Assembly: GCA_051649245.1 (NCBI GenBank)
Contig: JBOFGS010000003.1
Span: forward strand, 1 to 40,173
Source of the DNA: Brevinema_A sp051649245
GTDB lineage: Bacteria > Spirochaetota > Brevinematia > Brevinematales > Brevinemataceae
Length of the DNA: 40,173 bases
Direction: 5' to 3'
Shown here one piece after another: positions 24,453 through 33,808 of the stretch. The translations under genes were made by a program, and so were the position numbers. The notes under the pieces were generated by a model. The model did no database searches, was not told the DNA's origin, and saw only the letters and a list, made by a program, of their open reading frames with translations. Each line of letters begins with the position of its first letter. Positions within the stretch are counted from its first letter, which is position 1.

Positions 24453-25688
24453 TTAATCTTTTCGAACCAGTAAGCTAAGTAATTCTACATGATGTGTTTG
24501 AGGAAACATATCAACAAGATAAAGTTCTTTTAGTTCATATTTTTCAGATAACATATGAATATCACGTGCCATCGTTGAAGCCTTACAAGATGAATAAATA
24601 ATTTTTTTAGGATTTCGTTCTAGGAGTAAATTTCTTGTAGCATCATCCATTCCTGCTCGAGGAGGATCAACAATAATAACATCTGCATATCCTATTTCCT
24701 TCAAGCATTCTCCTGCATCACCTAACATAAATTTAATATTTGAATCAATGTTATTCAGCGTCTTATTATAATTAGCATCCTCAACAGAAGATTTAGCAAT
24801 TTCTACACCTATTGTTTCTTGGGCATAATAAGAAACAAATAACGTAATCAATCCTATTCCACAATACAAATCCACAATACGTTCATTTTTCTCTTCATTA
24901 AGAAAGGAAATAATTTTATCCAACCAAATTGGTACCAAATAAGGATTTACTTGAAAGAAACTATCTTTTGATATTTTATAAGTGATGGATTTATCACGAA
25001 CAGTAACTGTTTCATGAACAGGTAGATCTTGAAAATTTTTTGATGGGACCCAATAAACACCGATTTCATTGGTTGTTGATGCACGCACTTTGAAGTTATG
25101 TTTAGGAAAAGGAAATTCTTCCTCACCAAGAGTGTGCTGTGTTTTCATAAAATGAAGAGCCTTGGAGATCAACGGCATTTCGAGAGCACATTTTTTGATA
25201 TCAACAATTGATTTTGAATCTTTTCGAAAAAAACCTATTAATTCACGACGAGGATTTACTTTATAGGTCATATTATTACGATATGCTAACTCTTTTGGAG
25301 ATTCTAAAATACCTGTTAATGAAAACTCAATATTTCCAATACGTCTGAATGTTTCTTCAACTAATTCTTTTTTAATAGAAAGCTGATGAGTATAATTTGT
25401 CATTTGGTAGTCACAACCACCACACATTGCAAAATATTCACATGTAGGTTCTTGTCTTAAGGGCGATGGAGTGATAATTTCAAGAGGATCAGCCATGGCA
25501 TAATCTTTTGCTTCTTTATATATTTTAACTCTAACCACTTCTCCAGGAAGCACATAACGTACAAAAAGGACTTTACCTGTAGTATCATAAGCTAAAGCAG
25601 GTCCTTCTCCAGCAAAACGTTCTATTGTAACTACTTCTTCACGATCCACTGATTTTAGCTTTCGTGATTCTTTTCCACTAAATTCCAT
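24453..25688 (-). CDS. rlmD: 23S rRNA (uracil-C5)-methyltransferase, RumA/RlmD family
   Basis: 411 residues. An N-terminal TRAM domain (about 15-72) is followed by the iron-sulphur cysteines Cys83, Cys89, Cys92 and Cys167 in the RumA spacing. The SAM-binding Asp-Leu-Tyr-Cys-Gly-Ile-Gly motif, the Asp-Pro-Pro-Arg-Ala-Gly-Met loop, the catalytic Cys in Ser-Ser-Cys-Lys-Ala-Ser and the final His-His-Val-Glu general base are all present. It methylates a uridine of 23S rRNA; whether the site is U1939 or U747 cannot be told. ATG with AGGAATA upstream; overlaps the preceding CBS gene by 11 bp. It is the last gene of the superoperon. Confidence 0.93.
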   Translation of the reverse strand: MEFSGKESRKLKSVDREEVVTIERFAGEGPALAYDTTGKVLFVRYVLPGEVVRVKIYKEAKDYAMADPLEIITPSPLRQEPTCEYFAMCGGCDYQMTNYTHQLSIKKELVEETFRRIGNIEFSLTGILESPKELAYRNNMTYKVNPRRELIGFFRKDSKSIVDIKKCALEMPLISKALHFMKTQHTLGEEEFPFPKHNFKVRASTTNEIGVYWVPSKNFQDLPVHETVTVRDKSITYKISKDSFFQVNPYLVPIWLDKIISFLNEEKNERIVDLYCGIGLITLFVSYYAQETIGVEIAKSSVEDANYNKTLNNIDSNIKFMLGDAGECLKEIGYADVIIVDPPRAGMDDATRNLLLERNPKKIIYSSCKASTMARDIHMLSEKYELKELYLVDMFPQTHHVELLSLLVRKD

Positions 25689-26976
25689 TATTATTCCTAG
25701 TTTGTGAGAGTTTTTTTACTTTTGTTAATTTTTTAATATTCACTTTCTTAACGCTATAACCTTGAAGCGAGATGATTTTAAACTGCCAAGGTTTGACGAT
25801 CACTTTATCACCAACTTTAGGCATTCGACCTAATTTTTCCATCAAAAAACCGGACAATGTTTTTGATTCAATATTATTAATCTTCAGCCCCAATACCTCA
25901 AATAGATGGTCAACATCAGACAAACCATTGGCAATAATTGTCCCATCTTCTTCTGTTTTGAAATCAAGACCTCTATCTTCAATAACATCGCCCACAATTG
26001 CAGCAACAATATCTTCTACACGTAATACTCCGACAATCCCACCATATTCATCCACAACAAAAGCTAAGGGTAAGCTTTGACGTTGCATTTGAATGAGTAT
26101 TTTTTCGACATATGCCGTTTCTGGAACAAAAAATGCTTCTTGAACATATTTTTCAACAGGATCATCCTGAGCAGCACCCACGAGATCTTTTGCACGAATA
26201 CGACCTATAGGATTATCAATACGAGCATTATACATAGGCATAATAGAAACTTCTTTTTCTTTCATAAGAGTGAGTGCTTGTTCCACTGTCTGCGTTTTTT
26301 CAATACAAACAATTTGGGATAAAGGTGTCATCACTTCACTAGCTTGTATTTCTCGAAATTTTAAAATATTATTAATAAATTCACGTTCTCCCATATTTAA
26401 GGCGCCACTCTTTAGTGAAATGTCCAAGAGACCTTGAAATTCACTTTTGACAAAACCCGATTGTTCTTTCCCATAAAAACCACCTAAAAAAGAAAAAATC
26501 GAGGTAAGGCTTTTAAAAAGAATAGAAATAGGATACATAACAAAAAATAATACAATCCAAAGATAAACAAATTTATACGAGAGAGCATCCGCGAACGGTC
26601 TACTCAACGCTTTTGGTAATACTTCTGCAAAAATAAGAACACAAGGAGTCATTAATAATGTTGTCAAGATAGGTACCCAGAAAGGTGACAGATGAATTGA
26701 TTCTGCAAACATTTTCGAGACAAATAAAGTACTCAGGATTAAGGTAACATTATTCAAAACAACAATACCGGTCAGAAAAATAGAAGATCGTTCTACAAGA
26801 AAAATTAATAATTTTGCTGAAACTTTTTTTTGTTTTGCATAAAGAATAATTCTATTTAAAGATAAAAAAGCAGTCTCAGTCCCACCAAAAAATCCACTTA
26901 ATAAAAAATTTAAAACTGCATATCCAAAATAAAGACTGGCAGAGGAATAATCAATATTTGAGAACAAATCAATCAT
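25678..26976 (-). CDS. HlyC/CorC-family CBS-domain membrane protein (second copy)
   Basis: 432 residues: DUF21/CNNM membrane domain with four predicted helices (about 1-165), then two CBS domains (about 205-330, including Val-Met-Thr-Pro-Leu and Ala-Phe-Val-Val-Asp-Glu-Tyr-Gly-Gly) and a CorC_HlyC domain (about 340-420). Proteins of this layout are linked to Mg2+/Co2+ efflux or homeostasis; the old haemolysin (TlyC) label is doubtful. The gene starts inside the end of its paralogue (ATGA overlap, 4 bp). Both copies keep the full domain set, so they may form a heteromer. Confidence 0.9.
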   Translation of the reverse strand: MIDLFSNIDYSSASLYFGYAVLNFLLSGFFGGTETAFLSLNRIILYAKQKKVSAKLLIFLVERSSIFLTGIVVLNNVTLILSTLFVSKMFAESIHLSPFWVPILTTLLMTPCVLIFAEVLPKALSRPFADALSYKFVYLWIVLFFVMYPISILFKSLTSIFSFLGGFYGKEQSGFVKSEFQGLLDISLKSGALNMGEREFINNILKFREIQASEVMTPLSQIVCIEKTQTVEQALTLMKEKEVSIMPMYNARIDNPIGRIRAKDLVGAAQDDPVEKYVQEAFFVPETAYVEKILIQMQRQSLPLAFVVDEYGGIVGVLRVEDIVAAIVGDVIEDRGLDFKTEEDGTIIANGLSDVDHLFEVLGLKINNIESKTLSGFLMEKLGRMPKVGDKVIVKPWQFKIISLQGYSVKKVNIKKLTKVKKLSQTRNNNGI

Positions 26977-28214
26977 GATTTAACCCTCACAGATAATGTT
27001 TTGATACGCATTGCTGATTTTTCACGAACAGTAATAATAATATTATCTATTTCAAAAGTATAATATAAAGGAGGGATCCCACCAGCTTGCTCAATTAAGA
27101 ACCCTGCTAATGTTTCGTATTCTTTACTCACAAGATTAATTTTAAAGGATTCATTGAAATCAATTAAAGAAATCTCACCTTTTACAATATAGCGATTAAG
27201 TAATTGTGGAATAATATCTTGGTCTTTTTCAAAATCCTCATCTATTACTTCTCCAACAAGCTCCACCATAATATCACTCAGAGTAGCAATACCAAGAAAA
27301 TCTCCATATTCATCAACAACACATGCAATTTTAATCGTACGGGAACGAAAATCTTCTAATAATCCACCTAAATTTTTAGATTCAGGGACAAAATAAACAG
27401 GTCGTAAAAAATCATTAACATGCTGTTCCAAATTCTCATTTTTTGTCAATTGCAATGCTATATCTTCATAATGTAACAATCCAATCACATTATTATCTTT
27501 TTCTTTATACACAGGAATCTTACTATGTAATTCGCTAGCAAGAGCTCCTTTTAATTGGAATAAGGTGGTCTCATGACTTATAGAAAAAACTCTTGGGCGT
27601 GGGGTCATGACTGCACCAACTTTTCGTTCTGATAACGAAAGCACACGACCAATTAATAATTTTTCTTCTTCTTTTAAAAAATCACCTTGTGCAACAATAT
27701 TATAAAGAGCAATACGTCGATCTTCTTTATTTTCAGATTCCGGTAAAAGATGGGTAAATTTATTGGTAAACCATGTTGCAAAGTTATTAATAGGAGATGC
27801 TATATTTGAAAACAATTTACTTAATATAATTAAGGGTTTTAAAATAATAGGAACCATTGTTGTTCCTTGAGAAGCAGCAAATGATTTTGGAAGGATCTCT
27901 CCAAAAACAATCAAGAAACCTGACACAACAATTGTTGAGACAATCACATTAAATGTAAAACCAATCTCTTTAAACCATGATTCAAATAATGTTGTCAACA
28001 TAATATTAGTAATGGTGTTTGCTATTAAGACAGATGATAAGACTAAGGTTGCATTATTAAATAATAGTTTTATTGTTCGAATATCGTTTGGTTTAAAATG
28101 ACGCATTTTTAGTTCATCTAGAGAAAAAAATGCCGTTTCAGAAGCAGACAAAAAAGCAGATAACAAAAGAAGGAGGAGAATTAATAAAAATAATATAAAT
28201 AATATTATATTCAT
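26973..28214 (-). CDS. HlyC/CorC-family CBS-domain membrane protein (first copy)
   Basis: 413 residues with the same order of DUF21 membrane domain, CBS pair and CorC_HlyC domain as its downstream neighbour. Hallmarks: Ser-Ala-Ser-Glu-Thr-Ala-Phe-Phe-Ser in the first helix region, Ala-Val-Met-Thr-Pro-Arg-Pro in CBS1 and Cys-Val-Val-Asp-Glu-Tyr-Gly-Asp in CBS2. The N-terminus is unusually Leu-rich. No strong ribosome site precedes the ATG, but it lies 10 bp after the aminotransferase gene and may rely on coupling. Sequence divergence from the second copy suggests an old duplication. Confidence 0.9.
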   Translation of the reverse strand: MNIILFILFLLILLLLLLSAFLSASETAFFSLDELKMRHFKPNDIRTIKLLFNNATLVLSSVLIANTITNIMLTTLFESWFKEIGFTFNVIVSTIVVSGFLIVFGEILPKSFAASQGTTMVPIILKPLIILSKLFSNIASPINNFATWFTNKFTHLLPESENKEDRRIALYNIVAQGDFLKEEEKLLIGRVLSLSERKVGAVMTPRPRVFSISHETTLFQLKGALASELHSKIPVYKEKDNNVIGLLHYEDIALQLTKNENLEQHVNDFLRPVYFVPESKNLGGLLEDFRSRTIKIACVVDEYGDFLGIATLSDIMVELVGEVIDEDFEKDQDIIPQLLNRYIVKGEISLIDFNESFKINLVSKEYETLAGFLIEQAGGIPPLYYTFEIDNIIITVREKSAMRIKTLSVRVKS

Positions 28215-28224
28215 AAAAAATTAT

Positions 28225-29328
28225 TTATACCTTATTCACAAGATCTAATACATTTTCAATAATCATATCTTGAGTGTCTTTTTGCAGGAAAGGATGAATA
28301 GGAATACTCAAAACTTTTTCAGCCATTGCTTCTGCAACAGGAAAAGATCCTTTATGATAATTCAAATAAAGCAAAGCTTGTTGTAAATGCAACGGTTTAG
28401 GATAATGGATTGCTGTAGGAATACCTCGTTTGTTGAGTTCATTTGAGATTTGATCCCTATTCTTTAAAACAAGAGTAAACTGAGCTCTCGCGTGACGATC
28501 CATAAATGAAGAACGTTTGACGATATCAATAGAGTTTTGTTGAAAAGCCTTAGTATAGCGTCCTGCAATCTCCTCACGTTTATGAAGTTCGTCATCATAA
28601 TGTGTTAATTTGGCCATTAAGACAGCGGCTTTTAAAGTATCAAAACGAGAATTCATACCAATATATTGATGTTCATAACGTACACGTTGACCTTGGTTTA
28701 TAATGCTAAAACACTTCTCTGCAAAGTCTTTATCTTTGAAATACATCATACCTCCATCACCGTATGTTCCTAACGATTTTGCTGGGAAAAATGATGTTGA
28801 AGCAATATCTGTTAATCCACAAGAACGACGTCCCTTATAAATAGCACCAAAACTTTGAGCGGCGTCTTCAAAATGAAAGAGGCCATATTTTTTAGCAATT
28901 TTCTCAATAGCATCAATATCAGGAGTTTGTCCAAAGAGCGAAACAGAAATAATTCCCTTAGTGCGAGAAGTAATAACTTGTTCAATCTTATTATGGTCAA
29001 TATTACAAGTTTCCGGATCAATATCCACAAAGACAGGTTTTAATTTTAAAAAGGAAATAACTTCAGCTGTGGCAAAAAAAGTAAAAGGCGTTGTTATAAT
29101 TTCATCCCCTTCTTTTAAATCCATTGCGTATAAAGGTACCATAATAGCGTCTGTTCCTGAAGAAATTGCTACTGCATGACGTTGTGTATAGTCAGACATC
29201 CATTGTTCTAATTCTTTAACATCTTTTCCTAAAATAAAATCATTTCTTTCCAAAACACCTTGGATACGTGCATCAATCTCACTTTTATAGGCTTGATATT
29301 GAGCTTGAAGATCAACAAAAGGAATCAT
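28225..29328 (-). CDS. DegT/DnrJ/EryC1/StrS-family aminotransferase
   Basis: 367 residues, PLP-dependent fold type I. Asp155 (His-Phe-Glu-Asp-Ala-Ala-Gln) and the Schiff-base Lys184 (Phe-Phe-Pro-Ala-Lys-Ser-Leu-Gly) are in place, as are Ser-Gly-Thr-Asp-Ala near 57-61 and Gly-Met-Asn-Ser-Arg-Phe-Asp. This family aminates nucleotide-linked keto sugars for lipopolysaccharide, O-antigen or glycoprotein sugars. No sugar dehydratase or epimerase gene is nearby; it sits between the Mla genes and the CBS proteins in the superoperon. ATG with GAGG upstream. Exact sugar unknown. Confidence 0.92.
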   Translation of the reverse strand: MIPFVDLQAQYQAYKSEIDARIQGVLERNDFILGKDVKELEQWMSDYTQRHAVAISSGTDAIMVPLYAMDLKEGDEIITTPFTFFATAEVISFLKLKPVFVDIDPETCNIDHNKIEQVITSRTKGIISVSLFGQTPDIDAIEKIAKKYGLFHFEDAAQSFGAIYKGRRSCGLTDIASTSFFPAKSLGTYGDGGMMYFKDKDFAEKCFSIINQGQRVRYEHQYIGMNSRFDTLKAAVLMAKLTHYDDELHKREEIAGRYTKAFQQNSIDIVKRSSFMDRHARAQFTLVLKNRDQISNELNKRGIPTAIHYPKPLHLQQALLYLNYHKGSFPVAEAMAEKVLSIPIHPFLQKDTQDMIIENVLDLVNKV

Positions 29329-29356
29329 AATAACCTCTTATAAAAAATATTTATAA

Positions 29357-30211
29357 TTAACTTCTAAATAATAAGCTTGGTTTAGCTTTAACACGTTTTG
29401 TTGTTTCTTCGAGATTTGTAACAATTGTTCTTAAACTATTATTAATTTGAGGATCTTTTAAGATAGAAAGTGGTGCATTAGGAGAGTTAATATCTTCTAA
29501 AAAAAGATTCAAATTACTAATACTGTTTTCCAAATTATTAACCAAAGAAACAAATTCAGTATCACTGATTTGATTGAGTTTTCTTTCTAAATTATCTGTG
29601 AGTTTATTAATACTTACTGATGCTTCAGTAATATTAGTAATAACTTTATTAATATTTGAATTATTGTCTTTTAATAAGGTATCAACTTGTGCGGCAACTT
29701 GATTAAGAGATTTGAAAATACCTCCTAATCCATCAGTAAGATCTCCTGATTCTCCAGATGAAAATATATTTCCAACCATACTTAACACATTATTAAAAGA
29801 AAAAGGATCTATCCCTACAATTCGTTGTTCTGGAACAAAATAAGGAGCCTGACCAGTATAATTTTCTACGGCAAGATACTTTCCTCCGACTAAGCTTGTA
29901 GAATAAATTTGAAAGATCGCATCGGTATTAATTTTGTATTTTTTATCAATAATAACAGTAACAAGCAATTTTGATCCTTCAATCTTAATAGAGCAGACAT
30001 TGCCTATATCTTTACCAGAACCAATATTTACTTTTGAGCCAACAGACAATCCATCAAGAAAATTAAAAGACAAATGTAAAGGATAACCACCTTTAAGTTT
30101 ATAAATGAGTTTATCGGAAATTACTACTCCGAATACAATAGATAGAATACCCAAAAATATAAATCCACCAATTAATAAATAGTTAGGTTGCTCTCGTTTA
30201 ACTTGTGCCAT
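29357..30211 (-). CDS. mlaD: MlaD-like MCE-domain protein
   Basis: 284 residues. One N-terminal membrane anchor (about 12-33) and a single MCE domain (about 38-118, with Phe-Leu-Asp-Gly-Leu-Ser-Val-Gly-Ser-Lys-Val and Ser-Leu-Val-Gly-Gly-Lys-Tyr-Leu-Ala), followed by a long helical, Asn/Ser-rich tail. In Mla systems this subunit forms a periplasmic hexameric ring through which phospholipid passes between inner and outer membranes. ATG with GGAG upstream. MlaC, MlaB and MlaA equivalents are not encoded here. Confidence 0.88.
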   Translation of the reverse strand: MAQVKREQPNYLLIGGFIFLGILSIVFGVVISDKLIYKLKGGYPLHLSFNFLDGLSVGSKVNIGSGKDIGNVCSIKIEGSKLLVTVIIDKKYKINTDAIFQIYSTSLVGGKYLAVENYTGQAPYFVPEQRIVGIDPFSFNNVLSMVGNIFSSGESGDLTDGLGGIFKSLNQVAAQVDTLLKDNNSNINKVITNITEASVSINKLTDNLERKLNQISDTEFVSLVNNLENSISNLNLFLEDINSPNAPLSILKDPQINNSLRTIVTNLEETTKRVKAKPSLLFRS

Positions 30212-30239
30212 ACTTACTCCATTTTTTTATAGATCAGGT

Positions 30240-31022
30240 TTAATATTTTGACGAAAATTTTATTGCATTTTTTGTCATAGGACCTTCTGCCATACCATTT
30301 AAAAATTGTTCCATGTACGGATTGGATAAGGTTTCCAAATCTTTAGGTGATCCGAGATAAACAATTTGTCCTTGAAATAATAATGCGATACGGTCTGAAA
30401 TACGTTTAGCACTAGCCATATCATGTGTCACAACAATAAAAGTAGTTCCTAATTCTTGTTTTACAGTTAAAATTAATTCATCAACAAGTGCTGTCATAAT
30501 TGGATCAAGACCTGTTGTAGGTTCATCGAACAATAAAATATCTGGTTTATTGGCAATAGAACGTGCAAGTGCAGCTCTTTTTCTCATTCCTCCAGACAAT
30601 TCTGAAGGCATTGTATTTTCAAGACCTGACAATCCAACCACATCTAGACAATAAGATACTCTCTTAATTTTTTCTGCATTATCCATAGAAGGATTCAAAT
30701 GATCTAACACAAATAAAATATTTTGACCAACAGTTAGGGAATCAAAAATAGCACCATTTTGAAAAAGCATACCTATAGAATTTCGAACCTTATGCCATTC
30801 TTTTTCGGAATAATAAGAAACATCATTACCTTTTATAGAAATAGAACCACTATCAGGATACATTAATCCTGTCAAATGTTTGAGAAGGACACTTTTTCCA
30901 ACACCACTTTGTCCAACAAGAACAAAGGTTTCACCTTCATGGATATCGATTGAGAGATTATCAAGAACATTTCGATCTCGCAAAAATTTTGTTAAATTTT
31001 TGATTTCAATAATATTTTTCAC
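30240..31022 (-). CDS. mlaF: MlaF-like ABC ATPase
   Basis: 260 residues. Walker A Gly-Gln-Ser-Gly-Val-Gly-Lys-Ser at 37-44, Q-loop Phe-Gln-Asn-Gly-Ala (typical of Mla/Ttg2A ATPases), signature Leu-Ser-Gly-Gly-Met, Walker B Ile-Leu-Leu-Phe-Asp-Glu-Pro-Thr-Thr-Gly-Leu-Asp-Pro, and His in Val-Thr-His-Asp. It drives MlaE in lipid transport across the envelope. Start codon GTG with AAGGTGG upstream, 11 bp after mlaE. Confidence 0.92.
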   Translation of the reverse strand: MKNIIEIKNLTKFLRDRNVLDNLSIDIHEGETFVLVGQSGVGKSVLLKHLTGLMYPDSGSISIKGNDVSYYSEKEWHKVRNSIGMLFQNGAIFDSLTVGQNILFVLDHLNPSMDNAEKIKRVSYCLDVVGLSGLENTMPSELSGGMRKRAALARSIANKPDILLFDEPTTGLDPIMTALVDELILTVKQELGTTFIVVTHDMASAKRISDRIALLFQGQIVYLGSPKDLETLSNPYMEQFLNGMAEGPMTKNAIKFSSKY

Positions 31023-31033
31023 TATTGACCACC

Positions 31034-31798
31034 TTAAAACATTAAGAAGAATGTTCCAGTTACATAGTCCAAAAGAATCGTAACAAATGTTCCAATAACA
31101 ACAGATTTAACTGTTGAATTCCCTACTCCAACTGATCCACCTGTTGTACGAAAACCATAGAATGTTGCAATTAAAAGTAATAGTAATCCAAATAATGCTA
31201 ATTTTAATAATGCTTCGAGATAAAATCGTAATAACAAAATATCTAATCCTGAAGTAAAAAAGGTATAAGGTGATACTTTATAAACAGCAAACATTGAGAA
31301 TGATGCTCCCAAAATTCCTATAGCAATGGCAATACTTCCCATAATAGGGACGGTGATCACCCCTGCAATGATACGAGGCAAAGCAATGTATTCTTCAGGA
31401 TCAATAGACATAACACGAAGAGCATCTATTTGCTCCGTAACAATCATTGATCCAATTTCAGCGGTAACAGAAGAACACATCCGACTCACAACAACCATTG
31501 CTGTTAACACCGGAATCATTTCTCGAACAAGACCTAAAACAATACCACCACTAATCAAAAACGCAGAATCTCTAATAATAAAATTCATCGCTGCACCTAG
31601 CTGAACACCTGTGATCGCTCCCATAAAGAAACCTATAATCACAATAATAGGCATTGCCCTAATACCGACACGAATAATCTGAAGCATTAATTCCTGTCTA
31701 TATTTGATAATAGAAGGAATGCATTTGAATATACGTACGACATAAGCACCAAATTCACCTAGTTCTATAAGCATAGCAAAAAATTTATTTTTTTTCAT
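31034..31798 (-). CDS. mlaE: MlaE-like permease
   Basis: 254 residues from the ATG at 31798, chosen because AAGGT precedes it; an ATG eight codons earlier (31822) has no ribosome site. Five to six membrane helices and the MlaE/TrbI signature regions (Gly-Ala-Ile-Thr-Gly-Val-Gln-Leu-Gly, Arg-Met-Cys-Ser-Ser-Val-Thr-Ala-Glu-Ile-Gly-Ser-Met and Glu-Gln-Ile-Asp-Ala-Leu) are present. It forms the inner-membrane channel of the MlaEFD lipid transporter. It follows dnaB by 34 bp without terminator. Confidence 0.92.
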   Translation of the reverse strand: MKKNKFFAMLIELGEFGAYVVRIFKCIPSIIKYRQELMLQIIRVGIRAMPIIVIIGFFMGAITGVQLGAAMNFIIRDSAFLISGGIVLGLVREMIPVLTAMVVVSRMCSSVTAEIGSMIVTEQIDALRVMSIDPEEYIALPRIIAGVITVPIMGSIAIAIGILGASFSMFAVYKVSPYTFFTSGLDILLLRFYLEALLKLALFGLLLLLIATFYGFRTTGGSVGVGNSTVKSVVIGTFVTILLDYVTGTFFLMF

Positions 31799-31832
31799 AC
31801 TAACCTTTTTTTTTGATATCATATTAATTTAA

Positions 31833-33311
31833 TTAGAAATTAGGCTCTCGTCCATTTTCTCGATTAAATTGATTATTAAATTTTTGAGGTATTGTTGCTG
31901 GATTACCAAGAATAGAATCTTTGTATTGTTTGTACTCATGTTTTGCGTCTTTATCCAAACTTTCAAAACGCATTGTTTCTCCAAAAAATTTTAAAGGAAT
32001 CATATCTGTCCGTCCATTTCTATGTTTAGCAAAGTTTAATTCAATCACACCTTTTGCAACATCAGCAGTTTGATCACGCTTATAATAGTCTTCTCTATAA
32101 AGCATAGCAACAATATCAGCATCTTGTTCAATCGATCCTGATTCTCTAAGATCTGAAAGCTGAGGAGTTTTATCAGCACGAGTTTCAACACCACGTGATA
32201 ACTGTGATAATGCTATAATCGGAATACTCAGTTCTTTAGCTAAGCCTTTTAAAGTACTTGTAATTTGACCTAACATATTAGTACGATTGGTATTAAAAGA
32301 TGAGCCTGGTAATGAAATAATTTGGATATGATCAATAATCATCAAATGATAAGGGTATTTTCGCATAATTGTTCGGGCACGTGCTCTCAATGTATTTAAC
32401 GGAATATTTCCTGTCTCATCAATAATAATATTTAAGGGATCAAGATCTCTAACGGCATTAAGCAAGTATGTTGCATCATCCTCATCAAGATTAGCCTTGC
32501 TTAATTTTTCAAGGTGTACTTGAGATTCAGCAGACAGAAAACGCATGGCGATCTCTTCTCCTGTCATCTCAAGAGAAAAGATCAACACACCAAGTTTATT
32601 ATCTTGATCTTGGGGAACAGATTGCAAAAATTTACGAGCAATATTTAAAGCAAAAGCTGTTTTTCCCATACCAGCTCTTGCAGCCAAAATAATAAGAGAA
32701 CCTTTTGAAAGTCCATTAGTAAGCTCATCAATATCAGGATAACCTGTTGAAATACCCATTAAGGCATTACCGTTTGCTTCTCTCTCTTGAATCAATTTTA
32801 AAGCACGTTTGAGATATTCCGATAAGCGATGATATTCGGAAGTTTCTCGCTTACCGAGAACTTGAAACATGAGACTGTCAGCCTTATCTAGGATTGTTTC
32901 AAGATCATCTTCTCGTTTCATTGAAATATCAATAATTTGACGACAAGCATTAATTAAAGCACGAAGTAAAGAATAATCTTTGATGATTTTAATATGATAT
33001 TCGATATTAGTAACAGAAATATACTTATCAACAAGATCAATCAACACATGTTGACCACCAATCTTAGCAAGTTCATTGGTTTTGTTGAGTATATCGGTTA
33101 CAGAAACAATATCGACAGGACGATTGGATGTTTCTAAGGTAAGTATAGCACGAAAAATAGTTTGACTAGTAGGATCATAAAAATCAGCTTCATATAGTGA
33201 TTCTGTGATGGCATATAAGGCTCTTTGATTAGATAGAGCAGCTCCTAAAACAGCCTGTTCCGCCTCAATAGAATGAGGCGAAATAAGCATTTGTTTTTCA
33301 TTAGATGACAT
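31833..33311 (-). CDS. dnaB: Replicative DNA helicase DnaB
   Basis: 492 residues. N-terminal DnaB_N helical domain (about 12-115, beginning Ser-Ile-Glu-Ala-Glu-Gln-Ala-Val-Leu-Gly-Ala), linker, then the RecA-like helicase with Walker A Ala-Gly-Met-Gly-Lys-Thr-Ala, Ser-Leu-Glu-Met-Thr-Gly, Walker B Met-Ile-Ile-Asp-His-Ile-Gln and Leu-Arg-Glu-Ser-Gly-Ser-Ile-Glu-Gln-Asp-Ala-Asp. No intein. The hexamer unwinds DNA at replication forks. It is 17 bp after rplI, the classic rplI-dnaB order. Confidence 0.96.
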   Translation of the reverse strand: MSSNEKQMLISPHSIEAEQAVLGAALSNQRALYAITESLYEADFYDPTSQTIFRAILTLETSNRPVDIVSVTDILNKTNELAKIGGQHVLIDLVDKYISVTNIEYHIKIIKDYSLLRALINACRQIIDISMKREDDLETILDKADSLMFQVLGKRETSEYHRLSEYLKRALKLIQEREANGNALMGISTGYPDIDELTNGLSKGSLIILAARAGMGKTAFALNIARKFLQSVPQDQDNKLGVLIFSLEMTGEEIAMRFLSAESQVHLEKLSKANLDEDDATYLLNAVRDLDPLNIIIDETGNIPLNTLRARARTIMRKYPYHLMIIDHIQIISLPGSSFNTNRTNMLGQITSTLKGLAKELSIPIIALSQLSRGVETRADKTPQLSDLRESGSIEQDADIVAMLYREDYYKRDQTADVAKGVIELNFAKHRNGRTDMIPLKFFGETMRFESLDKDAKHEYKQYKDSILGNPATIPQKFNNQFNRENGREPNF

Positions 33312-33328
33312 TTAGAATTCCAAATAAA

Positions 33329-33775
33329 TTATTGAATAGAAGCTTCTACTGTAATGTTCATTTCAGCTGTAACGCCTTCATCTAATTTAATTTGAAAAAT
33401 GTGGTTACCAATGGTTTTAACATGTTGAATAACGATTCGTTTTTTTTCGATCGTAAATCCATGTTCGGCAATTAATGCCACTATATCTCCTGTTGTCACT
33501 GATCCGAAAATTTTACCTTCAACACTTGATTTTTTAACAATAGTAAGAGCAATTTGTTCTAATTTTTCTTTAAGCTCTTGAGCTGATTCATACATTAATT
33601 GGGCTTTTTTAGCAAGAGCTGCTTTTTTACGCTCAAGATACTTTGATCTACTTTCCGTAGCCATTTCCGCAAGTTTTTGCGGAATAAGATAATTTCTACC
33701 GTAACCATCGCGTACTGTTTTCATATCACCAGCACGACCAAGTCCAGGAATGTTTTCTAAAAGAATAACTTTCAC
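33329..33775 (-). CDS. rplI: Ribosomal protein bL9
   Basis: 148 residues starting at GTG 33775, with AAGGAGATC upstream, so the protein starts Met-Lys-Val-Ile-Leu-Leu-Glu-Asn. N-terminal rRNA-binding domain (Gly-Tyr-Gly-Arg-Asn-Tyr-Leu-Ile-Pro), central connecting helix and C-terminal domain (Lys-Ile-Phe-Gly-Ser-Val-Thr) are all present. Large-subunit protein. Confidence 0.96.
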   Translation of the reverse strand: MKVILLENIPGLGRAGDMKTVRDGYGRNYLIPQKLAEMATESRSKYLERKKAALAKKAQLMYESAQELKEKLEQIALTIVKKSSVEGKIFGSVTTGDIVALIAEHGFTIEKKRIVIQHVKTIGNHIFQIKLDEGVTAEMNITVEASIQ

Positions 33776-33808
33776 AGGGGATCTCCTTAACATATTTCTA
33801 TGTCCTAT

